Shown: positions 8,714 through 17,267 of the stretch, in pieces
Numbering within the stretch: the first letter of the stretch is position 1
Layout: each line of letters starts with the position of its first letter
Source: Chitinophaga polysaccharea
Lineage (GTDB): Bacteria > Bacteroidota > Bacteroidia > Chitinophagales > Chitinophagaceae
Length of the DNA: 64,000 nucleotides
Reading direction: 5' to 3'
Assembly: GCF_007829335.1 (NCBI RefSeq)
Contig: NZ_VIWO01000001.1
Location: 1,488,001 to 1,552,000, forward strand
Notes under the pieces: generated by a model
What the model was told of the DNA's origin: nothing
Databases searched by the model: none
The model's input: the letters and a program-made list of their open reading frames with translations, nothing else
Position numbers and translations under genes: made by a program

Positions 8714-8734
8714 GTTAAGCAATGGGTAACGTGG

Positions 8735-9028
8735 TCATCCCAAGGCCTGGTTGATAATTTCTTCCAGCTTTTCCAGCTTCTCCTGTAAAAAAGGAGCAGT
8801 GCTTGCCTGGGCTTTACCGCCGCTGGTTACAGGGTGTGTAGCGTACATAATCAGGGCCATAGCAATATAGTCCTGTAGGTCTTTTCCTGCATAGGACGTT
8901 TTAAAATCGACAATTTTCTCATTCACTTCTTTCATAATACGACGTACTTCTTCCTCTTCTTCCGGCTTTATTTTGATGCGGTAAGAGCGGTCGGATACGA
9001 CAATGTTTATGGGAATGAGTGTTTCCAT
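8735..9028 (-). CDS. zapA: Cell division protein ZapA
   Basis: ZapA cross-links FtsZ filaments at mid-cell. The 97-residue protein has the family's order: N-terminal beta strands 'IPINIVVSDRSYRIKIKPEEEEEVRRI', then a long helix 'VNEKIVDFKTSYAGKDLQDYIAMALIMYA' that forms the dimeric coiled coil. It lies 13 bases after a small coiled-coil gene that itself follows pheT, so the three are likely one operon, and rny follows after a 171-base gap. Confidence 0.93.
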   Translation of the reverse strand: METLIPINIVVSDRSYRIKIKPEEEEEVRRIMKEVNEKIVDFKTSYAGKDLQDYIAMALIMYATHPVTSGGKAQASTAPFLQEKLEKLEEIINQALG

Positions 9029-9041
9029 GTATGATTTTTTA

Positions 9042-9350
9042 TCAGCTGTTCAGTAAAGCGATGCAGCGGTCAATTTCTTTGATATAATCGTTGATCTTGC
9101 CCCGGATTTCCTTTCTGAAAGCATCATCTTCGGCTGCTATGGTGGTACCTCCCTGGGCAGTAGACGCAATTTTCATTAGTTGCAGTCTTTCTTCCAGGCT
9201 TTGTAGCGACTGTTGCTGCTGTTGCAGCGCCTGTTGCTGTATATGAACTTCTTCTTTCAGCAATACATTCTCCGCCTGCACCTGTTGCAGTTTCTTTACC
9301 AGCAGGTGCAGCTTCTCTTCTACGCGTTGAATGTATTGCTCCAGAACCAT
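9042..9350 (-). CDS. Small coiled-coil protein between pheT and zapA
   Basis: A 102-residue protein that is almost wholly predicted coiled coil: heptad-like Leu spacing and a Gln-rich core ('HIQQQALQQQQQSLQSLEERL', about residues 36-56). A flexible linker ('ASTAQGGTTIAAEDDAF') leads to a short C-terminal helix 'RGKINDYIKEIDRCIALLN'. No enzyme motif, signal peptide or membrane segment. Its position immediately upstream of zapA suggests a divisome role analogous to ZapB or FtsB, but that is inference from context; conserved hypotheticals of this shape are common here in Bacteroidota. Confidence 0.85.
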   Translation of the reverse strand: MVLEQYIQRVEEKLHLLVKKLQQVQAENVLLKEEVHIQQQALQQQQQSLQSLEERLQLMKIASTAQGGTTIAAEDDAFRKEIRGKINDYIKEIDRCIALLNS

Positions 9351-9367
9351 CCTTATTACTTAATTAC

Positions 9368-11797
9368 TTATTTTCTGATTTCCGCTTGTAACTGTGTTTC
9401 AAATGTTTTGATGAGTTTCTCCATTACACTGTCAATCTCTTTGTCAGTCAGCGTTTTCTGTGGATCCAGGAAGGTAAAGCTTACGGCGTAAGACTTCTTG
9501 TTGGCTCCCAGTTTTTCGCTTTCAAATACATCGAACAGATTCACTTGTTGTAACAACCCGGATTTCACGCTGCGGGCGGCCGTTTCAACGGAGGCAAATT
9601 GTACCTGTTTATCAAGCACAAGCGCAAGATCTCTTCTGACTGCCGGGAAGCGTGGTATTTCCTTGTAAAAGTTATCACTTTTTTGTAAGAGTCCCAGTAT
9701 TTTATCCCAATTGAAGGTAGCATACCATACCGGCTGACGGATATCGAACTGTTTCAACTTCGCTGTGGTAACGCCTCCGAGGGTAACTACCACCTGGTTT
9801 TTTATCTTAATTTCCCAGGATGGTTGCAAGCCTGGTTCGGTGCTTTCAGCCCAGGTAAGTTGTTTATAACCCAGTTGTTGCAGGATATTGATCACAAAAC
9901 CCTTCAGGAAGTAGAAATCTACCGGGCTGGACTTGTGCATCCAGGTTTCGGCGGTTTTCTTACCGGTCAGGTACAGGACCAGGTGATTATTTTCGCCATA
10001 GCCTTTATCCAGTACCCGGTAAGTTTTACCGAATTCGAAGAACAGCAGGTCTTCGTTTTTGCGGTTCAGGTTATGGGCAATGCTTTCCAGGCCGGTTTCC
10101 AGCATGGAAGGGCGCATGATGTCCAGCTCCACGGTGAGGCTGTTCATCATTTTTACCGAATGCTCCAGTACTTCCGGCGTATAGTACTTACTGTTGGTAA
10201 TGGAGTTGGTGAAGATTTCGTTGAAACCGTTACCGGCGAGGTAATCGGCTATTTTTTCCTTCACCTGTTCTGCATCCGGTTGAGCGGATAAGGCAGGGGA
10301 GATGGATATTTTAGACGGAATTTCAATATTATCGAGTCCGTCAATACGCATTACCTCTTCTACCAGGTCGGCCGGCAGGCTAATGTCCGGTTTGCTGAAT
10401 GGTACGGCTACACGAAGTCCTTCTGTTGATTCGGAGAGGATATCGAAGCCCAGGCTGCGGAGGATATTTTTGATTTTATCTGTCGGGTAGTTGCTGCCGC
10501 TCAGTTTGCGGATATAGCTATAAGTGGTTTCTACCTGTGTTTTTATTTTCACGGAAGGATATACATCCACGATACCGGAAGCTGCTTGCCCGCCGGCCAG
10601 CTCACAGATGAGGGCTGCGGCGCGTTGCAGGGCCAATACCACATTGGAGATATCCACGCCTTTTTCAAAGCGGGAGGCTGCGTCGGTACGCAGTCCATGG
10701 CGGAAGGAGGTAGTCCGGATACCGCCGGTGCTGAAAAAGGCGCTTTCCAGGAAAATGTTTTGCGTGGTATCAGATACGCCGGAATGCAGGCCGCCGAACA
10801 CGCCTGCAATGCACATGCCTTCACCGGCGCCATTGCAGATCATCAGGTCGGAAGCATCCAGTTTCCTTTCTTTTTCATCCAGGGTCACGAATGGTGTGCC
10901 GGCCGGGAGGTTTTTCACCACTACCGCATTGCCTTTGATAGCGGTAGCATCGAAGGCATGCAGCGGCTGACCGGTTTCATGCAGTACGAAGTTGGTGATA
11001 TCCACAATATTGTTGATTGGGCGAACGCCGATGGTACTGAGCCTGGTTTTGAGCCATTCGGGAGAAGGGCCTACCTGTATGCCGGTGATGGAGATGCCGC
11101 TATAACGGGGGCATGCATCGGTGTTGTCGATGGTAACGCTGATGGATAATGGTGTTGCCGCTTCTGGCAGCGCTTTTATTTCCGGCAGCTGTACCTGGTA
11201 TTTGTGGGTATGTTCTATGTTATTGAGAAAGGCGCATACGTCTTTTGCCACGCCGATATGGCTCATCGCGTCCATACGGTTGGGCGTAAGGCCTATTTCA
11301 TAGATGTAGTCCTGTGCGGGTTTAAACACTTCGCTGGCGGGGGTACCGGGTTGCAGGCCGGCATCCAGCACCATAATACCATCGTGACTGGTACCCAGTC
11401 CTATTTCATCTTCAGCGCAAATCATTCCCTGGCTTTCTTCTCCACGGATTTTTGCTTTTTTCATGGTGAGGGGTTCGCCGCCAATAGGGTAAATGGTGGT
11501 GCCAATAGGGGCTACCACTACTTTTTGTCCCACTGCTACGTTGGGAGCGCCGCAAACGATGTGCAGGGGGGCCCCGTTGCCGGTGTTCACGGTGGTGAGT
11601 CGCAGTTTATCCGCATTCGGGTGTTTTTCTGCTGTCAGCACTTCTCCGATCACCAATCCGGCCAGACTTCCCTTTACAGCTTCGAATTTTTCCAGGCTTT
11701 CTACTTCCAGGCCTATCCTGGTTAAAATAGTAGATAGCTCCTCCGGTGTAGGCTTTACCGGTAAGTAATCACATAGCCAGTTGTATGAAATCGTCAT
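9368..11797 (-). CDS. pheT: Phenylalanyl-tRNA synthetase beta subunit
   Basis: With PheS this forms the alpha2beta2 enzyme that charges tRNA-Phe. The 809-residue length is typical. Visible in order: N-terminal strand 'MTISYNWLCDYLP', the tRNA-binding OB fold (about 43-150, 'GLVIGEVLTAEKHPNADKLRL'), the B3/B4 editing domain ('GVRPINNIVDITNFVLHETGQPLHAFD'), B5, the catalytic-like core, and the C-terminal anticodon-binding fold ('IPRFPAVRRDLALVLD', 'KKSYAVSFTFLDPQKTLTDKEID'). pheS is not adjacent. It heads the minus-strand run pheT, coiled-coil gene, zapA. Confidence 0.98.
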   Translation of the reverse strand: MTISYNWLCDYLPVKPTPEELSTILTRIGLEVESLEKFEAVKGSLAGLVIGEVLTAEKHPNADKLRLTTVNTGNGAPLHIVCGAPNVAVGQKVVVAPIGTTIYPIGGEPLTMKKAKIRGEESQGMICAEDEIGLGTSHDGIMVLDAGLQPGTPASEVFKPAQDYIYEIGLTPNRMDAMSHIGVAKDVCAFLNNIEHTHKYQVQLPEIKALPEAATPLSISVTIDNTDACPRYSGISITGIQVGPSPEWLKTRLSTIGVRPINNIVDITNFVLHETGQPLHAFDATAIKGNAVVVKNLPAGTPFVTLDEKERKLDASDLMICNGAGEGMCIAGVFGGLHSGVSDTTQNIFLESAFFSTGGIRTTSFRHGLRTDAASRFEKGVDISNVVLALQRAAALICELAGGQAASGIVDVYPSVKIKTQVETTYSYIRKLSGSNYPTDKIKNILRSLGFDILSESTEGLRVAVPFSKPDISLPADLVEEVMRIDGLDNIEIPSKISISPALSAQPDAEQVKEKIADYLAGNGFNEIFTNSITNSKYYTPEVLEHSVKMMNSLTVELDIMRPSMLETGLESIAHNLNRKNEDLLFFEFGKTYRVLDKGYGENNHLVLYLTGKKTAETWMHKSSPVDFYFLKGFVINILQQLGYKQLTWAESTEPGLQPSWEIKIKNQVVVTLGGVTTAKLKQFDIRQPVWYATFNWDKILGLLQKSDNFYKEIPRFPAVRRDLALVLDKQVQFASVETAARSVKSGLLQQVNLFDVFESEKLGANKKSYAVSFTFLDPQKTLTDKEIDSVMEKLIKTFETQLQAEIRK

Positions 11798-11842
11798 TTA
11801 TCTGCTCGGTTTATATAAGTGGCGTAAAGTTAACAACTAATG

Positions 11843-11923
11843 AGCAGAAAGCTAAAGGCAGAACGCAAAAAGCTATTAGCAGGGAGCAGAAAGCTGAAAG
11901 CATAAAGCAAAAAGCTATTGTGG
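11843..11923. repeat. AGCNNAA heptad array, two higher-order 42-base repeats
   Basis: Reading plus strand from 11843, eleven consecutive 7-base units run to 11919, nearly all fitting AGCNNAA or AGCTATT. The first six units (11843-11884) and the next five (11885-11919) are two degenerate copies of the same series, so a 42-base repeat made of heptads is present. Bases 11884-11923 also form the left arm of a 40-bp inverted repeat. No reading frame in it looks coding. Confidence 0.8.
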
Positions 11924-12011
11924 AGGATCTTTAAGCGGATATTTACCGGTTTACCTCCCCGGAAATCTCTGCCACAATAGCTTTTTGCTTTATGCTTTCA
12001 GCTTTCTGCTC
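11884..12011. repeat. Inverted repeat with perfect 40-bp arms
   Basis: Bases 11884-11923 are the exact reverse complement of 11972-12011, with 48 bases between. As RNA or extruded DNA this would be a 40-bp stem. Both arms consist of AGCNNAA heptads. It lies between the divergent genes pheT and dnaB, immediately next to the DnaA-box-like cluster. It carries no T-tract that would make it an ordinary terminator and no transposase is near; it could be a MITE-like or REP-like element. Confidence 0.85.
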
Positions 12012-12045
12012 TCCCAAAACGGCTACAGCATTGAATCTTACCCCA

Positions 12046-12165
12046 TGTGGAAAATCTTTTTACACAATGTGTGTGAATAATCGGACCTTCGCTTGGGAAT
12101 TTCCTGTGTTTTGGTGGATAACCCAGGTAGTGTCAGTGGATAACTGACATTTTGCTTGTGGATAA
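12046..12165. other. Cluster of DnaA-box-like 9-mers: candidate oriC or DnaA-regulated region
   Basis: Written as the complement of TTATNCACA, the region has TGTGAATAA at 12072-12080 (consensus), TGTGGATAA at 12157-12165 (consensus), and one-mismatch copies GGTGGATAA at 12113-12121, AGTGGATAA at 12135-12143 and TGTGGAAAA at 12046-12054. All five have the same orientation, and the starts 12113, 12135 and 12157 are exactly 22 bp apart, two helical turns. An A/T-rich stretch follows (12179-12222). These features fit a replication origin; they would also fit DnaA control of dnaB downstream. Confidence 0.5.
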
Positions 12166-12383
12166 CCTGTGTATGTGACTTAATAAATTTAATAACGAAA
12201 GGGGGGTATTATTAAAAAAAATGCCTTTACCTTAGTTCGCATGGCTGAAAAAATTTACAATTTCTTAAAGTAGCTAGAAACCCTAATGAATGCGGGAATA
12301 ATGCAGATACCAATTGTAAAAACAACAGGAAAGGCCCATTGACAGTAACCTTTTATTAACTTTTTTTAATACACTAACCATAA
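12166..12383. other. AT-rich leader region upstream of dnaB
   Basis: The 218 bases contain a TTAATAAATTTAATAA stretch, a run of six G (12201-12206) and A/T tracts, which could be the unwinding element of an origin. TACCTTAG (about 12228-12235) resembles the -7 element TAnnTTTG with one mismatch and could be a dnaB promoter, giving a leader of about 140 bases. No open frame of note was seen. Confidence 0.3.
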
Positions 12384-13955
12384 ATGGATCTCAATCTTAA
12401 GAAGGACCGCAATGTGCGCAGAAAACCGTCCATTGATGTGTCATCCTTGGTGTATGGCAAGATACCACCACAGGCTAAAGAATTGGAAGAAGCTGTTTTG
12501 GGAGCCGTAATGCTTGAAAAGGGTGCTTTTGATACCGTTATCGAGATATTGAAAGGAGAGTGTTTTTACGTAGAAGCACACCAGATCATTTTTAGTGCGA
12601 TGACCCGGCTAGCGGGTAAATCAATGCCGGTAGATATCCTCACGGTAACGGAGGAACTAAAATCTATGGGTCAGCTGGAACAGATCGGGGGGCCCTTTAC
12701 CGTCATGAAACTGACGAACATGGTGGTGTCATCCGCCAATATTGAGGCCCATGCCCGTATTATTCTCCAGAAATTCATTCAACGGGAACTGATCCGCATT
12801 TCCGGGGAAATCCTGACCGAGTCTTATGAAGACACGGCCGATGTATTTGATTTGCTGGACAGCGCAGAATCAAAGCTGTTTGAAGTTACCAATAACCACC
12901 TCCGTAAGAACTACGATTCTATCGACCGCGTACTGGTAAATACCATGAAGCGTATTGAGGACCTGCGTAACAAGGGAGATGATATTACCGGGGTGCCTTC
13001 CGGCTTCCCATCGCTCGATAAAGTTACCTATGGCTGGCAGCCTACGGATCTGATCATCATTGCGGCCCGTCCATCTGTGGGTAAGACGGCCTTTGCGCTG
13101 AACCTGGCGCGTAATGCGGCCCTTCACCCGCGTTTTGCCAGAGGAGCAGCGGTATTCTCATTGGAAATGTCCTCCGGCCAGATTGTACAGCGTATTCTCT
13201 CCGCCGAGTCTGAAATAAAACTGGAAAAGATTTCCCGTGGTAAACTGGAAGAATATGAGATGAAGAAGCTGATGACCCACGGTATTGAACGCCTGGCTAA
13301 AGCGCCCATCTTCATCGATGATACCCCGGCGCTCAACATCTTCGAGCTGCGCGCCAAATGCCGCAGGCTGGTACACAACCACGGCGTAGGCGTTATCATC
13401 ATCGACTACCTGCAGCTGATGAGTGGTAGTGCCGATGGAAAAGGCAATAACCGTGAGCAGGAAATCAGTAAAATTTCCCGCGACCTAAAAGGGCTGGCAA
13501 AGGAGCTCCAGGTACCGGTGATCGCCCTGTCGCAGTTGAGTCGTGATGTGGAAAAACGTAAAGACGGTAACAAAATGCCCCAGCTGAGTGACCTCCGTGA
13601 ATCCGGGGCCATTGAGCAGGATGCCGACATGGTAATGTTCCTGTACCGTCCTGAATATTATGAAATCAATACCAATGAAATGGGTGAATCCAACAAAGGT
13701 GAAACCCACGTTCGTATAGCCAAGCACCGTAATGGCCAGCTCGATACCATCAAACTGAGAGCCGTACTGGAATTCCAGCGATTTGAAGATGATGGTAGCC
13801 TGGAAAACCCCGGTGGCGGCGGCAATCCTTTCACTGGCATCTCCCGACCCCAGCAAGGTGGCGGCGGTAACGATGAGGCGAAGCTGTACATACAGAAAGG
13901 ATCCAAGATGAACGATATGGATTTTGATGAAGGATTTGAAGATGCACCCTTCTAG
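12384..13955 (+). CDS. dnaB: Replicative DNA helicase DnaB
   Basis: Hexameric 5'-3' helicase that opens the replication fork. The 523-residue length is ordinary, so no intein is present. The N-terminal helical domain ('PPQAKELEEAVLGAVMLEKGAF', 'HQIIFSAMTRLAGKSMPVDILTV') is followed by a linker and the RecA-like motor with Walker A 'ARPSVGKTAFALNLA' (about 227-241), 'FSLEMSSGQIVQRILS', the Walker B region 'VGVIIIDYLQLMSG', 'ALSQLSRDVEKRKDGNKMPQLSDLRESG' (split) and the DnaB end 'IAKHRNGQLDTIKL'. A Gly-rich tail ends in 'FDEGFEDAPF'. It is the first plus-strand gene after the DnaA-box region. Confidence 0.98.
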   Translation: MDLNLKKDRNVRRKPSIDVSSLVYGKIPPQAKELEEAVLGAVMLEKGAFDTVIEILKGECFYVEAHQIIFSAMTRLAGKSMPVDILTVTEELKSMGQLEQIGGPFTVMKLTNMVVSSANIEAHARIILQKFIQRELIRISGEILTESYEDTADVFDLLDSAESKLFEVTNNHLRKNYDSIDRVLVNTMKRIEDLRNKGDDITGVPSGFPSLDKVTYGWQPTDLIIIAARPSVGKTAFALNLARNAALHPRFARGAAVFSLEMSSGQIVQRILSAESEIKLEKISRGKLEEYEMKKLMTHGIERLAKAPIFIDDTPALNIFELRAKCRRLVHNHGVGVIIIDYLQLMSGSADGKGNNREQEISKISRDLKGLAKELQVPVIALSQLSRDVEKRKDGNKMPQLSDLRESGAIEQDADMVMFLYRPEYYEINTNEMGESNKGETHVRIAKHRNGQLDTIKLRAVLEFQRFEDDGSLENPGGGGNPFTGISRPQQGGGGNDEAKLYIQKGSKMNDMDFDEGFEDAPF

Positions 13956-13970
13956 CAAGGAAAAGATATT

Positions 13971-14014
13971 GCTAAAAAGCCGGCATCTATTCGATGGCCG
14001 GCTTTTTAGCTTTT
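13971..14014 (+). terminator. Intrinsic terminator of dnaB
   Basis: GCTAAAAAGCCGGC (13971-13984) pairs perfectly with GCCGGCTTTTTAGC (13997-14010), followed by TTTT. The GC-rich inner stem and T-rich outer arm are typical of an intrinsic terminator 15 bases after the dnaB stop. Confidence 0.88.
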
Positions 14015-14103
14015 AGCCCTTAACTGTCGCAAATATAACACGCCCTGTAGCGGGACTAACCGTTTGTGTACGTTAAATAATTAAAGAATAATAAGATTAA
14101 CCA

Positions 14104-15450
14104 ATGAAACAACTGTACTTAAAATACAAAGGTCATTACAAAGACAATTTCAGTTTAGCCTATCCCGTTGTTATCTCCCAGTTAGGACATACCCTGGTAG
14201 CATTATCTGATAGCATCATTATTGGTCATACCGGCAAGGTACCGCTGGCAGCGGTATCGCTGGGTAATGGGCTGTTCAACGTTTTCATGGTAGCGGGTAT
14301 CGGCATGTCTTACGGACTAACGCCCCTGATAGCACAGGAAAATGGCCGGGGCAACAAGAATGCCATCGGCCACCTGCTGAGCCACAGCCTGATCATTAAT
14401 ATGGTGGTGGGAGTGCTGTTATCGGCCCTCATTTACTTTGGCAGCGGCTATCTATCGCTGTTGCACCAGGAAGGCGATGTAGCGGAACAAGCCCGTCCCT
14501 TCCTGCGTTTCCTGGGATTTTCCTTTATTCCGCTGATGCTGTTCCTGTCGTTTAAGCAGTTTGCAGAAGGACTCGGATTTACCCGGCAGGCGATGAACAT
14601 CAGCATCATCGGTAACGTGATTAATATCCTCATTGGTATTACGCTGGTATACGGCTTATTTGGGATGCCCCGTATGGGCGTGATAGGCGTGGGTATTGCC
14701 ACTTTTACGGATCGTCTTATCATGGGAATTACTATGTCGGTTTATGTATTGAGATCGCCCCGGTTTAAGCCTTACCTGCGATCTTTCGGGTTTAAAAACC
14801 TGCAGGCAGCTGCCATTAAAAAGATCCTGGGTATCGGCACACCAGTAGCGCTTCAATATCTTTTTGAGGTAAGTGCTTTCAGTGGCGCCGCTGTGATGGT
14901 AGGCTGGATGGGTGCAGCTGAACTGGCTGCTCACCAGATTGCGTTGAGCCTGGCCGCTATGACTTACATGATGGCCAGCGGTATTTCTGCGGCGGCGGGG
15001 ATAAAAAGTGGTAACAACTTCGGGAAGAAAGATTTCCATGGGCTCCGTTTATCGGCTATCGCCAGCTACCATATGGTGTTGGTGCTGATGGGAGCCGCCG
15101 CCTTATTGTTTACCGTAGGCAATAACTTGCTGCCCTCTTTTTACATTCAGGATCCGCAGGTGATCCAGATTGCTGCCCGGCTGCTGATCATTGCCGCCTT
15201 CTTCCAGTTGTTTGATGGGATGCAGGTGGTGGGATTGGGTATTTTGCGGGGATTGGGTGACGTACGCGTTCCTACCGTGATTACGCTGCTGGCTTACTGG
15301 GTGTTGGGTATTCCGCTGGGCTACCTGTTGGGTATACACCTTGGATATGGCGTAGAAGGCGTGTGGTGGGCGCTGTTGCTGGGATTACTGGTGGCTTCTG
15401 TATTATTGTTTGCCCGCTTTCATACTAAAACGAAAAAACTTTCTGCTTAA
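14104..15450 (+). CDS. MATE family multidrug efflux transporter
   Basis: A 448-residue inner-membrane protein with about 12 membrane helices in two homologous halves, the size and pattern of MATE/NorM cation-drug antiporters. The start 'FSLAYPVVISQLGHTLVALSD' and 'GHTGKVPLAAVSLGN' match the first-helix region of the family, and the second half starts at 'ILGIGTPVALQYLFEVSAF' with 'AAELAAHQIALSLAAMTYM'. It uses Na+ or H+ to expel organic cations; the exact substrate is unknown. It is followed after 8 bases by rsmE and probably shares its transcript. Confidence 0.95.
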   Translation: MKQLYLKYKGHYKDNFSLAYPVVISQLGHTLVALSDSIIIGHTGKVPLAAVSLGNGLFNVFMVAGIGMSYGLTPLIAQENGRGNKNAIGHLLSHSLIINMVVGVLLSALIYFGSGYLSLLHQEGDVAEQARPFLRFLGFSFIPLMLFLSFKQFAEGLGFTRQAMNISIIGNVINILIGITLVYGLFGMPRMGVIGVGIATFTDRLIMGITMSVYVLRSPRFKPYLRSFGFKNLQAAAIKKILGIGTPVALQYLFEVSAFSGAAVMVGWMGAAELAAHQIALSLAAMTYMMASGISAAAGIKSGNNFGKKDFHGLRLSAIASYHMVLVLMGAAALLFTVGNNLLPSFYIQDPQVIQIAARLLIIAAFFQLFDGMQVVGLGILRGLGDVRVPTVITLLAYWVLGIPLGYLLGIHLGYGVEGVWWALLLGLLVASVLLFARFHTKTKKLSA

Positions 15451-15458
15451 CTTCGCTT

Positions 15459-16163
15459 ATGGATTTGCCCGTTTTTTATGCGGCGGATATACAACCCGCC
15501 GATGCAACATATACAATGAATGAGGATACATCTAAATACTGTATCCAGGTACTCCGCCATGAAAACGGTGATCGTGTATTGCTGGCAGATGGCCGTGGAC
15601 ACAAGTTTACCGCTGAAATCACGGACGACAACCGTAAGAAGTGCGTAGTGAAAATAGTGGATCGTACCCTGGTGCCAGCCCCTGAAAGAGCCCTGCGTAT
15701 AGCCATCTCTTTTACTAAAAATACTTCCCGGATAGAATGGTTCCTGGAGAAAGCAACAGAAATCGGTATCCAGACAATCATTCCGCTGGTAAGTCAGCGT
15801 ACGGAGAAAGAAAAAATAAAAGCTGAGCGCTTGCAGAATATCCTGGTGTCGGCGATGCTGCAATCGCAACAGTTTTACCTGCCCGACTTGCAGGAGCCAC
15901 AGGCGTTTGACAAGGTGGTGAAACAGCATACCGATCCTCAAAGACTGATTGCACACTGCCTGCCGGAACAAAAACAGGCGATGCAGGATATTATGCAGCG
16001 GGGAAAAGATACCCTGATATTGATAGGACCGGAGGGGGATTTTACACCAGATGAAATCAAACTGGCGCTGGAGCAGGGGTTTGTGCCGGTGTCGTTGGGA
16101 AATACCCGTTTACGTACGGAAACTGCGGGGATGGTAGCGGTAACAATTATGAACCTGGCATAA
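15459..16163 (+). CDS. rsmE: 16S rRNA (uracil-1498-N3)-methyltransferase
   Basis: Methylates N3 of U1498 in the decoding region of 16S rRNA using SAM. The 234-residue protein has the N-terminal PUA-like part ('DTSKYCIQVLRHENGDRVLLAD') and the SPOUT methyltransferase fold with 'EWFLEKATEIGIQTIIPLVS' and the trefoil-knot SAM site 'LIGPEGDFTPDEI' plus 'SLGNTRLRTETAGMVAV'. The common form is GPEGGF; here Asp replaces the second Gly of that motif. The ATG at 15459 follows the MATE stop codon by 8 bases, so the pair is likely cotranscribed. Confidence 0.96.
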   Translation: MDLPVFYAADIQPADATYTMNEDTSKYCIQVLRHENGDRVLLADGRGHKFTAEITDDNRKKCVVKIVDRTLVPAPERALRIAISFTKNTSRIEWFLEKATEIGIQTIIPLVSQRTEKEKIKAERLQNILVSAMLQSQQFYLPDLQEPQAFDKVVKQHTDPQRLIAHCLPEQKQAMQDIMQRGKDTLILIGPEGDFTPDEIKLALEQGFVPVSLGNTRLRTETAGMVAVTIMNLA

Positions 16164-16185
16164 AGCGGCCAGCAGGAAGATAGAG

Positions 16186-16218
16186 ACGGCAGATGAAGGC
16201 ATGGCCCTCATCTGCCGT
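16186..16218. terminator. Hairpin between convergent rsmE and pyrD
   Basis: ACGGCAGATGA (16186-16196) pairs perfectly with TCATCTGCCGT (16208-16218) over an 11-base loop; TATATTTATT follows on the plus strand. It most likely ends rsmE transcription and may also act on pyrD, which ends 6 bases further on. Confidence 0.7.
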
Positions 16219-16223
16219 TATAT

Positions 16224-17252
16224 TTATTGCGGACGTAGTCCTGCGCAGATCTTTTTAACAATGGCAGGCCCTTCATAAATGAAGCCGGTGTATACCTGTA
16301 CCAGGGAGGCGCCGGCATCCAGCTTTTCCTGGGCATCTGCTGCCGTGAAAATACCGCCTACAGCGATAATAGGAATGCGGCCCTGGCTATGGGTGTGGAT
16401 ATAGCGGATCACTTCTGTGGCCTTGCGTTTTACCGGCAAACCACTGAGTCCCCCGGCGCCGATGTCTTTGATTTCGGCGTCAGGCGTTTTAAGTCCCGCC
16501 CGGCTGATGGTGGTGTTGGTAGCTACGATACCGGCCAGTTTTGTTTCCGTCACAATTTCGATGATATCATCCAGTTGTTCGGTGGTCAGATCGGGTGCTA
16601 TTTTCAGTAAAATGGGTTTCTGCCTGGGCTTTTGTGCATTCAGTACCTGCAGGTGGTGCAGCAGCTGTTTTAAAGGCTCTTTCTCCTGTAAGGCCCGTAG
16701 GTTGGGGGTGTTGGGAGAGCTTACGTTTACTACAAAGTAGTCGACTACTTCATAGAGCGCATGAAAGCATTTTTCATAGTCGCTGACTGCTTCTTCATTC
16801 GGGGTCACTTTATTTTTCCCGATGTTGCCACCTACGATGATATTAGATTTCTTGCGCTGCAGTCTCTTTGCAGCGGCGGCGGCGCCTTCATTATTGAAGC
16901 CCATGCGGTTGATCAGCGCCTGATCTTCCGGCAGGCGGAATAAGCGGGGCTGTTCGTTGCCAGGTTGGGCGAGCGGTGTAACGGTCCCAATTTCTACGAA
17001 TCCGAAGCCGAGACAGGCCAGCTCATCAATGTACTTAGCGTCTTTATCAAATCCGGCTGCCAGTCCTACGGGGTTGGAAAATTTCAGTCCGAACAATTCC
17101 CGTTCCAGGCCTTTGGTTTTAACGCCACAGCAGGCATTCAATACGGTTTTGCCCAATGGCAGGGAATATACTGTCTTAAGACCACGCATAACGCTGTGGT
17201 GAATACTTTCCGGCGGATAGCGGAAAAGGAATTTTTTGATCAGGTTGTACAT
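16224..17252 (-). CDS. pyrD: Dihydroorotate dehydrogenase (quinone), class 2
   Basis: FMN enzyme that oxidises dihydroorotate to orotate in pyrimidine synthesis, passing electrons to the quinone pool at the inner membrane. The 342-residue length and the N-terminal amphipathic extension ('[22 protein letters not shown]') place it in class 2. FMN and substrate motifs: '[17 protein letters not shown]', '[19 protein letters not shown]', 'INRMGFNN', and '[13 protein letters not shown]' with the class 2 catalytic Ser. The end '[28 protein letters not shown]' (split) is standard. A -7 element lies only 8 bases before the ATG, which predicts a very short leader. Confidence 0.97.
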   Translation of the reverse strand: MYNLIKKFLFRYPPESIHHSVMRGLKTVYSLPLGKTVLNACCGVKTKGLERELFGLKFSNPVGLAAGFDKDAKYIDELACLGFGFVEIGTVTPLAQPGNEQPRLFRLPEDQALINRMGFNNEGAAAAAKRLQRKKSNIIVGGNIGKNKVTPNEEAVSDYEKCFHALYEVVDYFVVNVSSPNTPNLRALQEKEPLKQLLHHLQVLNAQKPRQKPILLKIAPDLTTEQLDDIIEIVTETKLAGIVATNTTISRAGLKTPDAEIKDIGAGGLSGLPVKRKATEVIRYIHTHSQGRIPIIAVGGIFTAADAQEKLDAGASLVQVYTGFIYEGPAIVKKICAGLRPQ

Positions 17253-17259
17253 CGCGGGG

Positions 17260-17267
17260 CAAAGATA
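17260..17267 (-). promoter_or_regulatory. Putative -7 element (TATCTTTG) for pyrD
   Basis: The minus strand reads TATCTTTG, an exact TAnnTTTG match, ending 8 bases before the pyrD ATG. Transcription would start within a few bases of the start codon, giving a nearly leaderless mRNA. No clear TTTG -33 element is seen at the usual distance, so this is tentative. Confidence 0.4.

Noticed and set aside
11843-12011. CRISPR-like repeat array
   Set aside because: Units are 7 bases long without spacers and form an inverted repeat; no cas genes are near.
12384-13955. Possible intein in dnaB
   Set aside because: The protein is 523 residues with Walker A and the following motifs at normal spacing; no insertion is present.
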